This document shows positions 53,072 through 62,779 of a stretch of 64,000 nt of DNA, piece after piece. The notes beneath the pieces were generated by a model, which saw only the letters and a program-made list of their open reading frames with translations, was not told the DNA's origin and did not search any database. The stretch lies in NCBI GenBank assembly GCA_006742785.1, contig AP019755.1, forward strand, positions 868,001 to 932,000, written 5' to 3'. Position 1 is the first letter of the stretch, and each line of letters opens with the position of its first letter. The position numbers were made by a program, and so were the translations under genes. Source of the DNA: Nitrosomonas stercoris. Its GTDB lineage: Bacteria > Pseudomonadota > Gammaproteobacteria > Burkholderiales > Nitrosomonadaceae.

Positions 53072-53297
53072 TCAAATAGCTGTTCAAAGTTTCAATCAAG
53101 GAAAGTACGTGAGTATTCTAAGTTCGATTTTATGTTCTTCAGCGAAATATTAAGAACCTGTTCAAGATCTCGATCAAGGGATGCAGTGCAAGGCAAAATT
53201 GAACGAGAAAGCGGAGCATACTTGAAATATGTGAGTATTTTGAGTTCAATTCCAACGCCGTAATACGCCCTTCAGCAAGATATTGAACAGGTTCTTA
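53072..53297. repeat. Two tandem copies of a small inverted-repeat element
   Basis: The second copy (53151-53297, about 147 bp) is bounded by TAAGAACCTGTTCAA and its exact complement TTGAACAGGTTCTTA. The first (about 53080-53150) repeats the outer parts (TGTTCAA..TCAATCAAGG, GTGAGTATTCTAAGTTCGAT, CTTCAGCGAAATATT) with the centre missing. No transposase is present; it resembles a MITE or a dispersed extragenic repeat. The right edge touches the end of the DUF4010 gene. Confidence 0.65.
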
Positions 53298-54578
53298 GAA
53301 ATATCTCCAGTGAGACGCTAGCACGAGTGTACCCACCAAGCCAGTTGTAATAGCAAACGTTCCTAAAAAACAACGTTTAGCCAGCAAAGTATTGCCGGTG
53401 GAAAATATTAAACCCCACTTGAAAACAAGATTAGCAATTACCCCCAAAGTGATCGCAATCACCGTTTCAACAACCTCTATTCTGCCCAATTCGTGTAACC
53501 GCAAGCTACTAAGCGCAATGGCATCCACCTTAACCAACCCGGAAATAACTGAGGCAACATACAAACCGCTGCTGCCGGCAATATCGGCTAACCAGCCGCT
53601 TAAAAATAACACCCCAGCATATAACACCCCAAAACTGATCGCGGTTAGCAACTCAGCCGGGTTTTTGGTATCCGGCATGAGTGCCGTTTGTTGTTGTCTG
53701 AATTCACTCCAGCGAAATACTGAGATAATTAATCCCAGCACCAACCCACCACCCAAAATAGGCACTAGGTAAGAAAAAATAGCGGGGGAGATAACCACGA
53801 CAATAAGTGCCAACCTGATCAGTGAAACAAGATCTGCCAGCAAAATGACAAATACAAATACATTGGTAAGCTCCGCAGATTTACCACTGGTCTGCCGAGC
53901 AAATGTCAGCGAAGTCGCTGTGCTGGAAACCAGTCCACCCAATATACCAAGCAAAATAGCACCTTGACGCTGCCCAGCAAAACGTAATGCAATATAACCC
54001 GCCAGGCTAACACCTGAAATCAGCACCACCATTAACCAAATTTGATAAGGATTAAACGCACCAAAAGGGCCATAATCCTGATCCGGCAGAATCGGCAAAA
54101 TAATGAAACTGAGTACTGCAAATTGCAGGATTGAAATTAAATCCTTGCGACTCAGATTTTGCGAAATACCCTGCAGTTCTGTTTTGAAATAAAGCAGAAT
54201 CGTTGTAATGATGGCCAGCATGGCAGCCAGCGAAGATTCCTCATACCACACCAATGCACCTAGCCCATAACAAATGAGCAATGCTGTAATAGTGGTGGTA
54301 CCTGGATCTTTCTGCTTGCTGCGTCTGTCCTGATAAGGCCAGATGATCATAGTGCCAGTCAATAGCAAGCCGCTGATAAGTAACCAGGGAGTTTGTATTT
54401 TGTCCGACAGCATAGCAATCAATGTGCCAAATATCGCTACCAGTGCAAAGGTACGTAACCCGGCTTTGGTGGCAGGGTGTCGTTCACGCTCCAGACCAAT
54501 AAACAACCCAACGGTGAGGCTGGTGATAAATTTGAATAGATAGATCCGCTCATGCTCAGGAAAAAACAGTTCATCCAT
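53295..54578 (-). CDS. MgtC/DUF4010 family inner-membrane protein
   Basis: About 427 aa from MDELFF; seven more codons are possible (54599). The N-terminus has the MgtC-like membrane segment ITSLTVGLFIGLERERHP, followed by GLRTFALVAIFGTL, and the C-terminal two thirds is the DUF4010 region with many hydrophobic helices (about 12-13 in total). Function is unknown; MgtC relatives affect ion homeostasis. Its start overlaps the recJ stop by 8 bases, so the two are transcribed together. The last bases lie in the repeat element. Confidence 0.85.
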   Translation of the reverse strand: MDELFFPEHERIYLFKFITSLTVGLFIGLERERHPATKAGLRTFALVAIFGTLIAMLSDKIQTPWLLISGLLLTGTMIIWPYQDRRSKQKDPGTTTITALLICYGLGALVWYEESSLAAMLAIITTILLYFKTELQGISQNLSRKDLISILQFAVLSFIILPILPDQDYGPFGAFNPYQIWLMVVLISGVSLAGYIALRFAGQRQGAILLGILGGLVSSTATSLTFARQTSGKSAELTNVFVFVILLADLVSLIRLALIVVVISPAIFSYLVPILGGGLVLGLIISVFRWSEFRQQQTALMPDTKNPAELLTAISFGVLYAGVLFLSGWLADIAGSSGLYVASVISGLVKVDAIALSSLRLHELGRIEVVETVIAITLGVIANLVFKWGLIFSTGNTLLAKRCFLGTFAITTGLVGTLVLASHWRYF

Positions 54579-56337
54579 ATTGCACACGCCCAATTTCAAA
54601 ACAATGTTCTAACAATAATTGCACGTGGGTATTGCCGTTGTATTCATTTAACTGCACTCGATACACCGCATCAATTTCGGTAGGCAAACGCTCCGCATGA
54701 AAAAACCAGATAGCCTCGTACAGTTGTCGCGCTCCCGCTTTGCGTAATTTCAATTTCAAATGTTTTCCGCCAACAATACGCTGATTCTCAACTTGAAAAC
54801 AACCATTGAAGCAAGGTTCAGGAAAACCTTGCCCCCACACTTGATCAGATAAATGTTGTGCCAATGCTAGCGTTAAGTCTGTCGCAGCTAATTCACCATC
54901 AGTTTCAATTATCTGTACCAAATCAGCGGGTGTAAGCAATGATTGTACGATCTGCTCAAATACGGTACGAAACTGCGCAAAATGTTGTTCGTTTATGGTT
55001 AACCCGGCAGCCATGGCATGTCCACCAAATTTGATGATCAGCTCCGGATGACGCTTGGCGACCAGATCCAATGCATCCCGTAAGTGCAAGCCTGGAATTG
55101 ACCGGCCTGATCCTTTGATTTCTCCATCATTACCTTGGGCAAAGATAATAACTGGCCGATGCAAACGATCTTTAAGACGCGATGCAATTAAACCAATCAC
55201 TCCTTGATGCCAGTCAGCATCATAGAGGCACAAGCTATAGACTGATGCAGTTTCCTCATTATCTGTTGATGTATCGGCTCGCTCTAGTGTCTGAATCAAC
55301 CCATCTACCTTATTTAGCGCTTCATCACGCATATCTGCTTCAATTTCACGCCGTTGACGATTAAGTTCATCTAGTTCCTCTGCCAAAGACGCGGCACGAG
55401 ATTCATCCTCAGCCAACAGACATTCAATTCCTAGTGACATGTCATCCAATCGCCCTGCTGCATTCAAGCGTGGTGCAAGCACAAATCCCAGTTCGTAGGC
55501 GGAAACACGTCTTATATCGCGCTTGGCGACTTTTAATAGTGCATGTATGCCTATGCAGCAACGACCATTGCGAATGCGGTGCAAACCTTGTTGCACCAAG
55601 ACGCGATTGGTTCCTTCTAATCTAACTACATCCGCAACGGTACCTAACGCAACCAGATCTAGTAAATTAGCTAAATTAGGTTCCTTAGTGGCGGCAGTAA
55701 ACACACCCCGCGTGCGCAATTCAGCACGTAATGCCAGCATCACATAAAAAATGACCCCGACACCCGCAATATGTTTGTCTGGAAAATTACACCCAGGTTG
55801 ATTGGGATTCACAATCACGGTGGCATCTGGCAATTGATTGCCAGGCAAATGATGATCGGTAACAAATACTTGTATACCCAGCCGATTTGCTTCTGCAACG
55901 CCTTCCACACTGGCAATACCGTTATCCACGGTAATCAGAATGTCAGGCGCAGGTTGTTGACTAGCAGCCAGCTGCACAATATCTGGCGTGAGCCCATAAC
56001 CATATTCAAACCGATTGGGCACCAGATAATCCACTATTGCACCAAATTGCCGTAGTGCACGCACCGCAACCACACAGGCAGTCGCACCATCCGCATCATA
56101 ATCCGCAACGATCAACAGATGCTTTTTTGCAGCAATCGCATCTGCTAGCAAAGCAGCCATTTGTTGAATGCCTTTTAATTGTTCAAATGATGCCATGCGG
56201 GAAAATGTGGTCTCAAGCTGGTTAGGATGTTCGATACCTCGCGCAGCAAAAACTCGCGCCAACACAGGCGATAACCCATGTGCGATAAGCGCTTTGTATG
56301 CTTGGGAAGAATATTTGCGGATAGCAATATTGGTCAT
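54571..56337 (-). CDS. recJ: Single-stranded-DNA-specific exonuclease RecJ
   Basis: About 588 aa from the ATG at 56337; the frame opens two codons earlier at a TTG. It degrades ssDNA 5' to 3' in recombination and mismatch repair. DHH phosphoesterase motifs are clear: IVADYDADGATA, TVDNGIAS, FVTDHHLPG and the DHHA1 GGHAMAAGLTI. The C-terminal OB-type domain follows. Confidence 0.96.
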   Translation of the reverse strand: MTNIAIRKYSSQAYKALIAHGLSPVLARVFAARGIEHPNQLETTFSRMASFEQLKGIQQMAALLADAIAAKKHLLIVADYDADGATACVVAVRALRQFGAIVDYLVPNRFEYGYGLTPDIVQLAASQQPAPDILITVDNGIASVEGVAEANRLGIQVFVTDHHLPGNQLPDATVIVNPNQPGCNFPDKHIAGVGVIFYVMLALRAELRTRGVFTAATKEPNLANLLDLVALGTVADVVRLEGTNRVLVQQGLHRIRNGRCCIGIHALLKVAKRDIRRVSAYELGFVLAPRLNAAGRLDDMSLGIECLLAEDESRAASLAEELDELNRQRREIEADMRDEALNKVDGLIQTLERADTSTDNEETASVYSLCLYDADWHQGVIGLIASRLKDRLHRPVIIFAQGNDGEIKGSGRSIPGLHLRDALDLVAKRHPELIIKFGGHAMAAGLTINEQHFAQFRTVFEQIVQSLLTPADLVQIIETDGELAATDLTLALAQHLSDQVWGQGFPEPCFNGCFQVENQRIVGGKHLKLKLRKAGARQLYEAIWFFHAERLPTEIDAVYRVQLNEYNGNTHVQLLLEHCFEIGRVQYG

Positions 56338-56440
56338 AGCCAATATTTTATCATCGGGGTAGTGATCAACTTGTTTGAAGAAAAATCGAGCTACTAAACA
56401 GTGTGATGACTATCTGTGAGAAGCAGAAAACAAATAGGCA

Positions 56441-56487
56441 AAAGAAACAGGAATACCCCCAATATTATTACGAGTAGGGATATTCCT
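56441..56487 (-). terminator. Probable terminator of the cytochrome P460 gene
   Basis: AGGAATACCC (56449-56458) and GGGATATTCCT (56477-56487) pair with one bulged base. On the minus strand the stem is followed by TTTCTTTT. Confidence 0.6.
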
Positions 56488-56525
56488 GGTGATGGTTTCA
56501 CTATCCGATGGATAGTTAGTCAAAT

Positions 56526-57122
56526 TTATTTAGGGGCAACCACTCCGGATTCACCCGTTTCTTTAGCTGCGCGCAACACTGGATAAAACTGCGTGAAAAC
56601 CATGTCTGTTGCCGCATTATCTTTGTGGCAAGCTGCGCATTCAGCAGTTGGATGATGTTTAGCTGCCGTTACCAGCGGGGAATCTGGTACATAGAAAATA
56701 TAAAAAGCCCAGTTGCCTGGCTCATCAGGGAAACGTTGTGAATCTTTCACTGAAGCTTCCAGACCAATGTAATCACCCATAAAATAACCATTACCACTAC
56801 CGGGGCCTTTACGATCGCCCACACTGACCAGTTCTTTAACTGTCATGGCACCCTCTCGGAATTCTCCGGTTTTTTTCCAGTGAGCATAGCTATCAGGATC
56901 AACATACACCGTTCTGATTTCCGTAAACGGGGCTTTACCATCATTTAATTCGTTCGGTGTGACTTGTGTACCCACCATAACCCATTCGCGGTAATCCTGT
57001 GGTAACAGCAATTCACCCTTATCATTAAATTGAGCAACACCAGCAGCCATGGCACTGCTAGCCATGACAGCCGAAAAAATCAAGCCGCTTAACCCACATA
57101 CTAATTGCTTCTTAAGATTCAT
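56526..57122 (-). CDS. Cytochrome P460
   Basis: 198 aa. A periplasmic mono-haem enzyme of ammonia oxidisers that oxidises hydroxylamine and nitric oxide (to nitrous oxide in the studied Nitrosomonas enzyme). A signal peptide ends at AMA (residue 26). The haem-binding CAACH is at 162-166 near the C-terminus, and Lys96, which is mature residue 70, falls where the unusual lysine-haem cross-link is known in the N. europaea protein. Flanked by trpC upstream and a terminator downstream, so it is probably its own unit. It is the best taxonomic marker in the window. Confidence 0.93.
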   Translation of the reverse strand: MNLKKQLVCGLSGLIFSAVMASSAMAAGVAQFNDKGELLLPQDYREWVMVGTQVTPNELNDGKAPFTEIRTVYVDPDSYAHWKKTGEFREGAMTVKELVSVGDRKGPGSGNGYFMGDYIGLEASVKDSQRFPDEPGNWAFYIFYVPDSPLVTAAKHHPTAECAACHKDNAATDMVFTQFYPVLRAAKETGESGVVAPK

Positions 57123-57204
57123 TAATCTCTCCTTTTAATGTTAATAGCATAATTATTTTACTCCGATCAATAACACTTGCCTTGATCAACAAACAACGAG
57201 TAGT

Positions 57205-58092
57205 TTACGCCAGATTAGTTGTAAATAAATTTGCCAATGCTACACCAGGATCAGGTGCACGCATAAATGTCTCACCGATTAAAAAAGTATAAATATGCTG
57301 CGATAACATCAAAGTGATGTCATCAGGTGTGCGAATACCACTTTCGGTGATGATTATTCGCTCGGGTGGAATTTGTTTGACTAATTGCAATGTCGTATCC
57401 AGCATTGTTACAAATGTTTTCAGGTTGCGATTGTTAATCCCAATTAGTGGCGTCGTCAATTGTAAAGCCAGCTCAAGCTCATCTGCATTGTGCACTTCTA
57501 CTAACACCGCCATTCCCAGCTGGTGAGCAACAGTTTCCAGCTTGCGCATACGCACTAGCGCATCATCACCCTGATTAACCGTCGCATCTTGCTGGAAAAT
57601 TGGCGAAAAAAAGGCAGCAACAATCAGTAAAATACAATCTGCGCCCATTGCACGCGCTTCATAAACCTGATACTCATCCAGTATAAAATCCTTGCGCAAC
57701 ACCGGTAACTCACAAGCTGCACGGGCTTGCTGCAAAAAATCAGCACTGCCCATGAAAAACTGTTCATCTGTCAAAACCGAAAGACAAGCAGCGCCATTAC
57801 GTGCATAACTAGCTGCAATATCAGCAGGAACAAAATCTTCTGGGATTGGTGCCTTACCAACATCCTTTCCAGCTGCTCCACGTAACACTCCTTTACTGGG
57901 GCTGGCACGTTTAATTTCTGCGATAACCGCAGCACGTTGATGTTGTATTCGACTACGTATCGCCTCAACAAAATCGCGCGAGGCAGGAGCAGCTTGCGCT
58001 TCAGTACGCATGCTATCAAACGGTTTTTGCATCTGAGCAACAGCAATTTCCTGTTTTTTTACCGCAAGAATACGATCAAGAATATCCGACAT
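57205..58092 (-). CDS. trpC: Indole-3-glycerol phosphate synthase
   Basis: 295 aa TIM barrel of tryptophan synthesis. Catalytic and substrate residues lie in [43 protein letters not shown] and ITESGI. A stretch of about 25 residues after SPSKG ([19 protein letters not shown]) is longer than in many homologues. trpD precedes with a 5-base gap. Confidence 0.96.
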   Translation of the reverse strand: MSDILDRILAVKKQEIAVAQMQKPFDSMRTEAQAAPASRDFVEAIRSRIQHQRAAVIAEIKRASPSKGVLRGAAGKDVGKAPIPEDFVPADIAASYARNGAACLSVLTDEQFFMGSADFLQQARAACELPVLRKDFILDEYQVYEARAMGADCILLIVAAFFSPIFQQDATVNQGDDALVRMRKLETVAHQLGMAVLVEVHNADELELALQLTTPLIGINNRNLKTFVTMLDTTLQLVKQIPPERIIITESGIRTPDDITLMLSQHIYTFLIGETFMRAPDPGVALANLFTTNLA

Positions 58093-58097
58093 GTAAC

Positions 58098-59123
58098 TTA
58101 ATGAACAAATTGATTGGAAAATTCAACTAACGTCTGCATTTTTTCTTTAGCGGCACCACTGGATAATTTTTCACGTGCTGTTGTTACGCCTTCAGACCAG
58201 GAATCAGCTTTGCCCGCAATATAAATGGCGGCGCCCGCATTAAGCAATACGATATCACGTGCAGGACCTGGTTGATTATCTAATACCGACAACAACATAA
58301 TGCGTGCCTCATTGGTGTCATTGACTCTCAACGCTTCAATGGCAGAGCGTTCCAACCCAAAATCTTCTGGCTGCACGGTGTATTCCCGAATGTTGCCATC
58401 TTTAAGCTCAGCAACTTTAGTTGCTCCGGAAATGGTAATTTCATCCAACCCATCACTGCCATGCACAATCATGGCGCGCTGGCTGCCCAGGCGCTGCAAA
58501 GTTTGGGCCAATATGCTGGTTAAATCCGCATTAAATACACCTAATAGCTGATTTTTGGCACCTGCTGGATTCGTTAAAGGACCCAGAATATTAAAAATCG
58601 TCCGCACTCCCAACTCACGACGAACCGGAGCTGCATGTTTCATAGCATGGTGAAAATTAGGTGCAAACATAAAACCAATCCCGATTTCAGCTATCGACTG
58701 AGCAATTTGCTCGGGAGTTTGATCAAGATTAATACCAAGTGCTTCTAATACATCTGCGCTTCCTGCTTTGCTTGAAACAGAGCGTCCGCCATGCTTGGCT
58801 ACTTGCGCACCCGCTGCCGCTGCCACAAAGGCAGAAGCGGTTGAAATGTTAAAAGTATGGCACCCATCGCCACCCGTACCACAGGTATCAATCAAATTGG
58901 TGGAATCACTCACTTCGATACGTACAGCCAGCTCACGCATTACTTGAGCTGCTGCTGCAATTTCACTGATACTTTCCCGCTTCATACGTAATGCTGTCAC
59001 CAGCGCAGCAGTCATGGCGGGTGAAATATTTCCCGACATGATGGCATGCATCAGTTCTACCATATCTTGATAGGAAGTTTCGCGTTGCTCGAGCATATGA
59101 GCAAGGATTATTTGCGGTTCCAC
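58098..59123 (-). CDS. trpD: Anthranilate phosphoribosyltransferase
   Basis: 341 aa. Joins anthranilate and PRPP in tryptophan synthesis. [17 protein letters not shown] is the PRPP-binding loop, [21 protein letters not shown] and the GPLTNPA segment are also conserved. It is the first trp gene in the window; trpG is not next to it here, since a divergent kinase gene lies upstream. Confidence 0.97.
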   Translation of the reverse strand: MEPQIILAHMLEQRETSYQDMVELMHAIMSGNISPAMTAALVTALRMKRESISEIAAAAQVMRELAVRIEVSDSTNLIDTCGTGGDGCHTFNISTASAFVAAAAGAQVAKHGGRSVSSKAGSADVLEALGINLDQTPEQIAQSIAEIGIGFMFAPNFHHAMKHAAPVRRELGVRTIFNILGPLTNPAGAKNQLLGVFNADLTSILAQTLQRLGSQRAMIVHGSDGLDEITISGATKVAELKDGNIREYTVQPEDFGLERSAIEALRVNDTNEARIMLLSVLDNQPGPARDIVLLNAGAAIYIAGKADSWSEGVTTAREKLSSGAAKEKMQTLVEFSNQFVH

Positions 59124-59336
59124 GTTTTAAGTAATTTTGCTAACTGATCTTAAAAATAACTATGCCTGTTTTCCGGCAGTTACAAGCAAGGTTTACGATG
59201 TGTATTTACAGTTTACTACTTGAATTTAAACGAAATAGCAAGCGGTTAGGTATACTTAATTATTCCATAATAACCAGCATCATGGCGCTCCAGCTAAATA
59301 TTTTCGTCCGGGTCACACAAAAGATAAGCCTGTTAT

Positions 59337-60854
59337 ATGAAAATTTCGATTGATAAATCACTGCCAAACGAGCGCATTCACTCTAAAAACAGGGCAAAGT
59401 ATAAACCAAAATCATTTTTAGCCCTGATCTTGTTTGGGTTTATGATCGTTTGCCTGCCATTAATTGGCGCATTAATTTATAGTGCGGTGCGCATTGACCA
59501 ATTATCTGACCAAAGTCGGCACAATATTTACCAAGCGACCCAGATAACCAATGGCACCGGTGTCATTGTGCGCGAAATCATGATCATGGAGCGCAGTGTA
59601 CAACACGCTCTCATTCTGGATGATCCCTCCTTACTGGAAGGCTATTTTCTTTCACACAGCAAGTTTGAAAATATTACTAATCACCTGGCCCGTATTTCTT
59701 CCTATCCGGAGCAGCAACTCCCTCTGGAAAAATTGCGTTTGCTGGAAACCAGTATTTTTCGCGATATATTGAATCTGAAAGAACAGCCACAAAACTTGCA
59801 GGATTTGCTGGAACAATTTGCTGAATTGCTTGATCTCGCTCAGGAATTTTCTACAATCAGTTTTCGTGTCATTGGCGAAAGTGTCGGCAGTGTCAGTGAT
59901 ATTGCCACAGAAACACGTACATTAGTTGAATGGGAATTGTTGATCCTGGTACCACTGGTTATTTTTATGGCGCTGATTTTTTCTGTATTCATCGCTCGCC
60001 CCGTGCGTCAGATTGATGAGGCTATTGCACAAATGGGGCGCGGTAATCTCACTCGGCCTATTTACGTCAATGGACCACAAAATCTGACTTATATTGGTGA
60101 TCGTCTGGATTGGTTAAGACAACGTTTATTAAAGCTGGAAAACCAAAAAACTCAGTTCTTTCGCCATATTTCACATGAACTGAAAACACCCTTGACCGCT
60201 ATCCGGGAAGGTGTTGATCTGCTAGCCGAAGGAGTCACAGGCAATCTCAATCAGAAACAGCAAGTCATTGCCGAGATTCTTCATACCAGTAGTGTACAGT
60301 TACAGAAGCGAATAGAAGATTTGCTCAACTTCAGTGCGGTACAAGCAGAAGTTATTACACTCACCAAACAGATTGTTAGTCTAAAAACAATGATAAATTC
60401 TGTTATCCGAGCACAAAATCTTTCTATCTTGAATAAAAACCTTACAATTAATTTGAACTGTCTTGAATTATTTCTGGAATGCGACAAACAGAAACTGGGT
60501 ATTATGCTCGATAATTTGCTCTCCAATGCTGTCAAGTTTTCTCCCACAGATAGCCATATCGATATTACTGCCTTATGCAATGAAAAAGGTGTTCAGGTTG
60601 ATGTTGTGGATTCGGGACCAGGGGTGGATACTATTGATGGAAATCGTGTATTTGAGCCATTCTATCAAGGGAGAAATATGCCAGAAAGCCATGCCAAAGG
60701 GACGGGATTAGGTCTGGCTATTGCAAAAGAATACGCTATCGCGCATGGAGGAGATATTGAACTCATACAAGATAATCCCGATAATTCCGACACAACCAGC
60801 GGCGCACATTTTCGCTTGACTATGCCAATTAATTGTTCTGACACAGCGAAATGA
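59337..60854 (+). CDS. Sensor histidine kinase, GlrK/QseE-like
   Basis: 505 aa. One membrane segment near residues 28-50, a periplasmic helical sensor, a second segment near 200-220, then HAMP, HisKA with the phosphorylated His280 (HISHELKTPLTAIREG) and the HATPase domain (LDNLLSNAVKFSP, GTGLGLAIAKEYA). The gene order kinase, lipoprotein, sigma54 regulator is that of the GlrK-QseG-GlrR group of enterobacteria. The stop overlaps the next start (ATGA). Confidence 0.85.
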   Translation: MKISIDKSLPNERIHSKNRAKYKPKSFLALILFGFMIVCLPLIGALIYSAVRIDQLSDQSRHNIYQATQITNGTGVIVREIMIMERSVQHALILDDPSLLEGYFLSHSKFENITNHLARISSYPEQQLPLEKLRLLETSIFRDILNLKEQPQNLQDLLEQFAELLDLAQEFSTISFRVIGESVGSVSDIATETRTLVEWELLILVPLVIFMALIFSVFIARPVRQIDEAIAQMGRGNLTRPIYVNGPQNLTYIGDRLDWLRQRLLKLENQKTQFFRHISHELKTPLTAIREGVDLLAEGVTGNLNQKQQVIAEILHTSSVQLQKRIEDLLNFSAVQAEVITLTKQIVSLKTMINSVIRAQNLSILNKNLTINLNCLELFLECDKQKLGIMLDNLLSNAVKFSPTDSHIDITALCNEKGVQVDVVDSGPGVDTIDGNRVFEPFYQGRNMPESHAKGTGLGLAIAKEYAIAHGGDIELIQDNPDNSDTTSGAHFRLTMPINCSDTAK

Positions 60855-61393
60855 AAGTAATTGATACAATATTTGTCGGATTGATCTTAAACGTGGCGCT
60901 GGTGGGCTGCGCACAAATAGCCAATCAACCAGGCATGCCGTTAATCAATGAATCCGCACAAATAAAAATTCTGCAAGAGCCGGATAATCTAGGCGAATTA
61001 ATGCGCTACTATAGTTGGCTGCAAACACAATCGAATGAAGTGCTCACTGAAGAATATCAATATGCCAATAACCATTATCGTGACAGCATTGATATTCAAC
61101 AACGTTTTAAACTAGCGATTCTGCTGTTACTGCCAAATACGGAATTTTACGATATCCACGGCGCATTGGATTTGATAGAAAATCTGCCCAATCAGAACAA
61201 AATAACCCCTGCCACCATCGGTTTTAAAGATATTCTGGTACTACTGCTGGAACAACAACAAACTGCAAACATCAAAATACGATACTTATCCGCAAAATTG
61301 CGTACAACTGAGGTAGAAGTCAAAACTTTACAGGAAAAAATTGAAGCGATTAAAAATATCGAAAAAAACATGATGCGCAAAAATACACTCTAA
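60851..61393 (+). CDS. Small lipoprotein between kinase and regulator (QseG-like position)
   Basis: 180 aa. A lipobox LVGC puts lipid-modified Cys20 after a short signal peptide, so it is a membrane-anchored periplasmic protein. The C-terminal 50 residues form a predicted coiled coil (TTEVEVKTLQEKIEAIKNIEKN). In enterobacteria a lipoprotein at this place, QseG, stimulates the kinase. Homology is not obvious by eye; the analogy rests on context, size and lipobox. Confidence 0.72.
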   Translation: MKVIDTIFVGLILNVALVGCAQIANQPGMPLINESAQIKILQEPDNLGELMRYYSWLQTQSNEVLTEEYQYANNHYRDSIDIQQRFKLAILLLLPNTEFYDIHGALDLIENLPNQNKITPATIGFKDILVLLLEQQQTANIKIRYLSAKLRTTEVEVKTLQEKIEAIKNIEKNMMRKNTL

Positions 61394-61409
61394 TTAGTTG
61401 GTTAACGTA

Positions 61410-62774
61410 ATGCAAAGCAAAAAAATTCTCTTGGTGGACGACGATACGGATCTACTTAAATTGCTTTCGATTCGTCTCAATGCTGCAGGCTATGAAACCA
61501 CACTGGCAGCGAGCGCTGAAGAAGCCATTAACTATCTTGATATATCACGTCCACATCTTGTTATCAGTGATATGCAGATGGGTGGCATGGACGGCATGGC
61601 ATTATTCGAATATATTCACCATCATATTCCCACGCTTCCGGTCATTATTCTGACTGCTTTTGGCACCATACCGGACGCTGTTGCGGCAACCCAGCGTGGA
61701 ATTTTTGGCTATCTCACCAAACCGTATGACCCAAAAATTTTGCTTAATCAGATCGCACAAGCAATTGATCTGGCACCAGATGTAGAAAATATCGTACTCA
61801 GCACCCCCATGCCCGCATGGCGCAAAACAATTATCACGCGCAGTACGCTTATGGAAGATCTGCTGACAAAAGTGGCATTGGTTGCACAGGGAGATGCCAG
61901 CGTGCTGCTAACGGGTGAAAGTGGGGTTGGCAAGGAATTGTTTGCGCGTGCGATCCATCAAGCATCCAAGCGTTGTGAACAACCTTTTGTCACCATCAAT
62001 TGTGCCGCCATTCCTGAACAATTACTGGAATCCGAACTATTTGGCCACATGAAAGGAGCATTTACTGGTGCCGTACGGGATCACAAAGGCTTATTTCAAC
62101 AAGCTGAAGGCGGTACTCTGTTTCTAGATGAGATCGGCGATATGCCATTGGTACTACAGGCAAAATTATTGCATGCGCTGCAGGAACGTGTTATTCGCCC
62201 AGTTGGATCAACTCAGAGTATCCCCATCGATGTGCGCATTATCTCTGCTACACACAAGGATCTGAAAGCAGAAATCGAAGAAGAAAATTTTCGTGAAGAT
62301 TTGTATTATCGACTCTTTGTGGTGGGCTTAACCATTCCTTCGCTGGATCAGCGTAGTGAAGATATTCCTTTGCTTGCAAATCATTTTCTACGCGTTTTTG
62401 CTGAAAAACATCAAAAAGATGTGAATGGTTTCGCTCCGGAAGCCACCGGTTTTCTGCTGGCATCATCCTGGCCTGGTAATGTTCGTCAGCTTATGAACGT
62501 GATTGAGCGCTGTGTGGTCATGAGCGCAGTTCCCCTTATCTCGGGTGAACTGATTCGCGATGCCATGCAGAAGGATGCAGAACAATTGACTTCATTTGAA
62601 GAAGCACGCAGACAATTTGAAAGAGAATATCTGGTCAAGGTATTAAAAATAACGGCGGGTAATGTTACCCAAGCTGCCAAACTGGCCAAACGTAACCGTA
62701 CTGAATTCTATAAATTATTGCAGCGCCATCAGCTGGATTTCACGATGTACCGATCTTTGCAGGAAAAAGTGTAA
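61410..62774 (+). CDS. Sigma54-dependent response regulator, GlrR-like
   Basis: About 454 aa from the ATG at 61410; a TTG at 61398 opens the frame. Receiver domain with phospho-acceptor Asp54 (VISDMQMGGMDG), AAA+ domain with Walker A GESGVGKELFARAI and the sigma54-contact loop GAFTGA, and a C-terminal Fis-type HTH (NVTQAAKLAKRNRTEFYKLLQ). It should activate sigma54 promoters when phosphorylated by the upstream kinase. Targets are not visible in the window. Confidence 0.92.
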   Translation: MQSKKILLVDDDTDLLKLLSIRLNAAGYETTLAASAEEAINYLDISRPHLVISDMQMGGMDGMALFEYIHHHIPTLPVIILTAFGTIPDAVAATQRGIFGYLTKPYDPKILLNQIAQAIDLAPDVENIVLSTPMPAWRKTIITRSTLMEDLLTKVALVAQGDASVLLTGESGVGKELFARAIHQASKRCEQPFVTINCAAIPEQLLESELFGHMKGAFTGAVRDHKGLFQQAEGGTLFLDEIGDMPLVLQAKLLHALQERVIRPVGSTQSIPIDVRIISATHKDLKAEIEEENFREDLYYRLFVVGLTIPSLDQRSEDIPLLANHFLRVFAEKHQKDVNGFAPEATGFLLASSWPGNVRQLMNVIERCVVMSAVPLISGELIRDAMQKDAEQLTSFEEARRQFEREYLVKVLKITAGNVTQAAKLAKRNRTEFYKLLQRHQLDFTMYRSLQEKV

Positions 62775-62779
62775 GCTCT

